From the NCBI GenBank assembly GCA_021205715.1, contig JAJPXA010000113.1:1-5619 (forward strand): a DNA stretch of 5,619 nt. The letters are read 5' to 3'. The position numbers and the translations under genes are program-made. Below, one piece after another: positions 4,532 to 5,619 of this stretch. The stretch comes from Bacillota bacterium (GTDB taxonomy: Bacteria; Bacillota; Clostridia; UBA1381). The number at the start of each line of letters is the position of its first letter. The first letter of the stretch is position 1. The notes under the pieces are model-generated. The model saw only the letters and a list, made by a program, of their open reading frames with translations, did no database searches and was not told the origin of the DNA.

Positions 4532-5619
4532 ACAATGTCACCCGCTTCCTCAATCGCGCGCAAAACCGCCGACGCTTTATTTACCGATTCTCTGTATTCG
4601 TATTTCGGGTCGCTGTCGTAAACTATGCCGCCGCCCGCCTGAACGTATGCTTTGCCGTCCTTGAAAACGCCCGTGCGTATTGTTATACAGCTGTCGAAAT
4701 TACCGTTAAAGCTGATATAGCCTATCGCGCCGCCGTATACGGAGCGCTTCACCTTTTCAAGCTCGTCGATTATCTCCATCGCGCGTATTTTCGGCGCACC
4801 GGAAAGAGTTCCTGCGGGGAGCGTCGCCGCGAGCGCGTCAAAGCAGGTCTTATCCTCTCTGAGCTTGCCCTCGACATCGGATATGATATGCATAACGTGC
4901 GAAAAACGCTCGACGTATTTAAACCGCGTAACCTTAACGCTTCCGAATTCGCTGACCTTTCCTATATCGTTTCTGCCGAGATCTACAAGCATAGTATGCT
5001 CGGCAATTTCCTTTTCGTCGTTTAAAAGCTCTTTTTCGAGCTTCAAATCCTCTTCAATCGTTTTGCCTCTCCAACGCGTTCCGGCGATAGGCCCCGTTTG
5101 AACAATGCCGTTTTCGACTCTGACAAGCATTTCCGGCGACGCGCCGACAATCTGATAATCGCCGAAATTCAGGTAATACATATACGGCGACGGATTTATA
5201 AGCCGAAGCGCGCGGTAAACGTTAAACGGCTGCACGGAGGTTTCCACGGTGAAGCGCTGTGAAAGCACCACTTGGAAAATGTCGCCGTTTTTGATATACT
5301 CCTTAGCCTTTTCGACTGCGGCGCAAAATTCCTCCTCGGTAACGTTTGACGTCACCTTTGACGCCGTGCGGTACTGGCGTTCCTCCTTTTGCATCAGCTT
5401 TGACAAATCCGCCATTTCCTGCTGAATATCGAGTATTCTGTTCACCGCTTTTTTATACTGGTTTTGTATATTGCCCTCGGCGTGAAGATTTACTATTATA
5501 TTGATTTTTTGAGTGGTATGATTACACGCTATTATTTCATCCATAAGCATAAACTGCATATCCGGCAGCTTCAAATCATCCTCGACGCTCATCGGCAGCT
5601 CCTCATAGCGGCGTATAAT
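4528..5619 (-). CDS. trpE: anthranilate synthase component I, 5'-partial
   Basis: This is the chorismate-binding subunit, which with TrpG converts chorismate and glutamine to anthranilate, pyruvate and glutamate. The frame is open to the right edge. The nine residues before the Met at 5592 (IIRRYEELP), together with DDLKLPD after it, continue the family pattern, so that Met is internal. 363 residues are visible and roughly 130-150 N-terminal ones are missing, probably including the LLES-type tryptophan feedback site. Visible motifs, numbered from the edge: PIAGTR (177-182), whose Ala is typical of TrpE as against PIKGT in many PabB proteins; EHTMLVDLGRND (207-218); PAGTLSGAPK (268-277); GGGIVYDSDP (329-338); and the metal-binding Glu344 in YRES. 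The catalytic domain looks intact and active. The stop overlaps the trpG start by 4 nt. The leader and any T-box or attenuator lie outside the window. Confidence 0.96.
   Translation of the reverse strand: MIRRYEELPMSVEDDLKLPDMQFMLMDEIIACNHTTQKINIIVNLHAEGNIQNQYKKAVNRILDIQQEMADLSKLMQKEERQYRTASKVTSNVTEEEFCAAVEKAKEYIKNGDIFQVVLSQRFTVETSVQPFNVYRALRLINPSPYMYYLNFGDYQIVGASPEMLVRVENGIVQTGPIAGTRWRGKTIEEDLKLEKELLNDEKEIAEHTMLVDLGRNDIGKVSEFGSVKVTRFKYVERFSHVMHIISDVEGKLREDKTCFDALAATLPAGTLSGAPKIRAMEIIDELEKVKRSVYGGAIGYISFNGNFDSCITIRTGVFKDGKAYVQAGGGIVYDSDPKYEYRESVNKASAVLRAIEEAGDIV

Noticed and set aside
5590..5592. ATG as a trpE start
   Set aside because: The frame stays open upstream to the window edge and those residues continue the TrpE pattern before DDLKLPD. 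Starting here would remove a large part of the normal N-terminal domain.
1..5619. Mobile element, CRISPR array, tRNA or rRNA
   Set aside because: No transposase, integrase, regularly spaced direct repeats, clover-leaf pattern or rRNA-like stretch was found on either strand. The genes are tightly packed and of similar codon style.

Overview
The window reads as a piece of a Bacillota (probably Clostridia) chromosome. Strong GAGG-type Shine-Dalgarno sequences sit 6-10 nt before the starts. The promoter is of vegetative sigma-70/sigma-A type, the solute-binding protein is a lipoprotein, and the transporter proteins belong to the TrpX/TrpY/TrpZ-type families common in Firmicutes. The finer taxonomy is a guess. 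All six supported genes lie on the minus strand, so transcription runs from the right edge to the left edge.

On the right (3968-5619) are trpE, whose N-terminus lies outside the window, and trpG. They overlap by 4 nt and encode the two subunits of anthranilate synthase, the first committed step of tryptophan synthesis. trpD or another trp gene does not follow. Instead there is an 80-nt gap (3888-3967) holding a perfect-consensus promoter (TTGACA, 17 nt, TATAAT) with perfect dyads over its -10 region and in its spacer.

That promoter drives an iron-containing (type III) alcohol dehydrogenase-family gene (2781-3878). Its metal ligands are intact, but its substrate loop is not that of a true glycerol dehydrogenase. 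Its start is better placed at the ATG at 3878 than at an upstream in-frame GTG that lies inside the Shine-Dalgarno sequence.

A 52-nt gap with a hairpin leads into a three-gene ABC importer: lipoprotein solute-binding protein (1742-2728), permease (721-1623) and ATPase (1-728, cut by the left edge). The set matches the predicted tryptophan/aromatic transporter families TrpX, TrpY and TrpZ, and adjacency to trpEG supports, without proving, an aromatic amino acid or related substrate. Permease and ATPase overlap by 8 nt. The 118-nt gap between binding protein and permease carries a terminator-like hairpin plus complementary segments that could sequester the permease ribosome-binding site. This would be a plausible way to make more binding protein than membrane components.

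No rRNA, tRNA, CRISPR, insertion sequence or phage feature is visible, and no gene-free stretch exceeds 120 nt. The gene families are ordinary. What merits a second look is the gene combination, the dyad-rich promoter, and the possible RNA control element inside the transporter operon.
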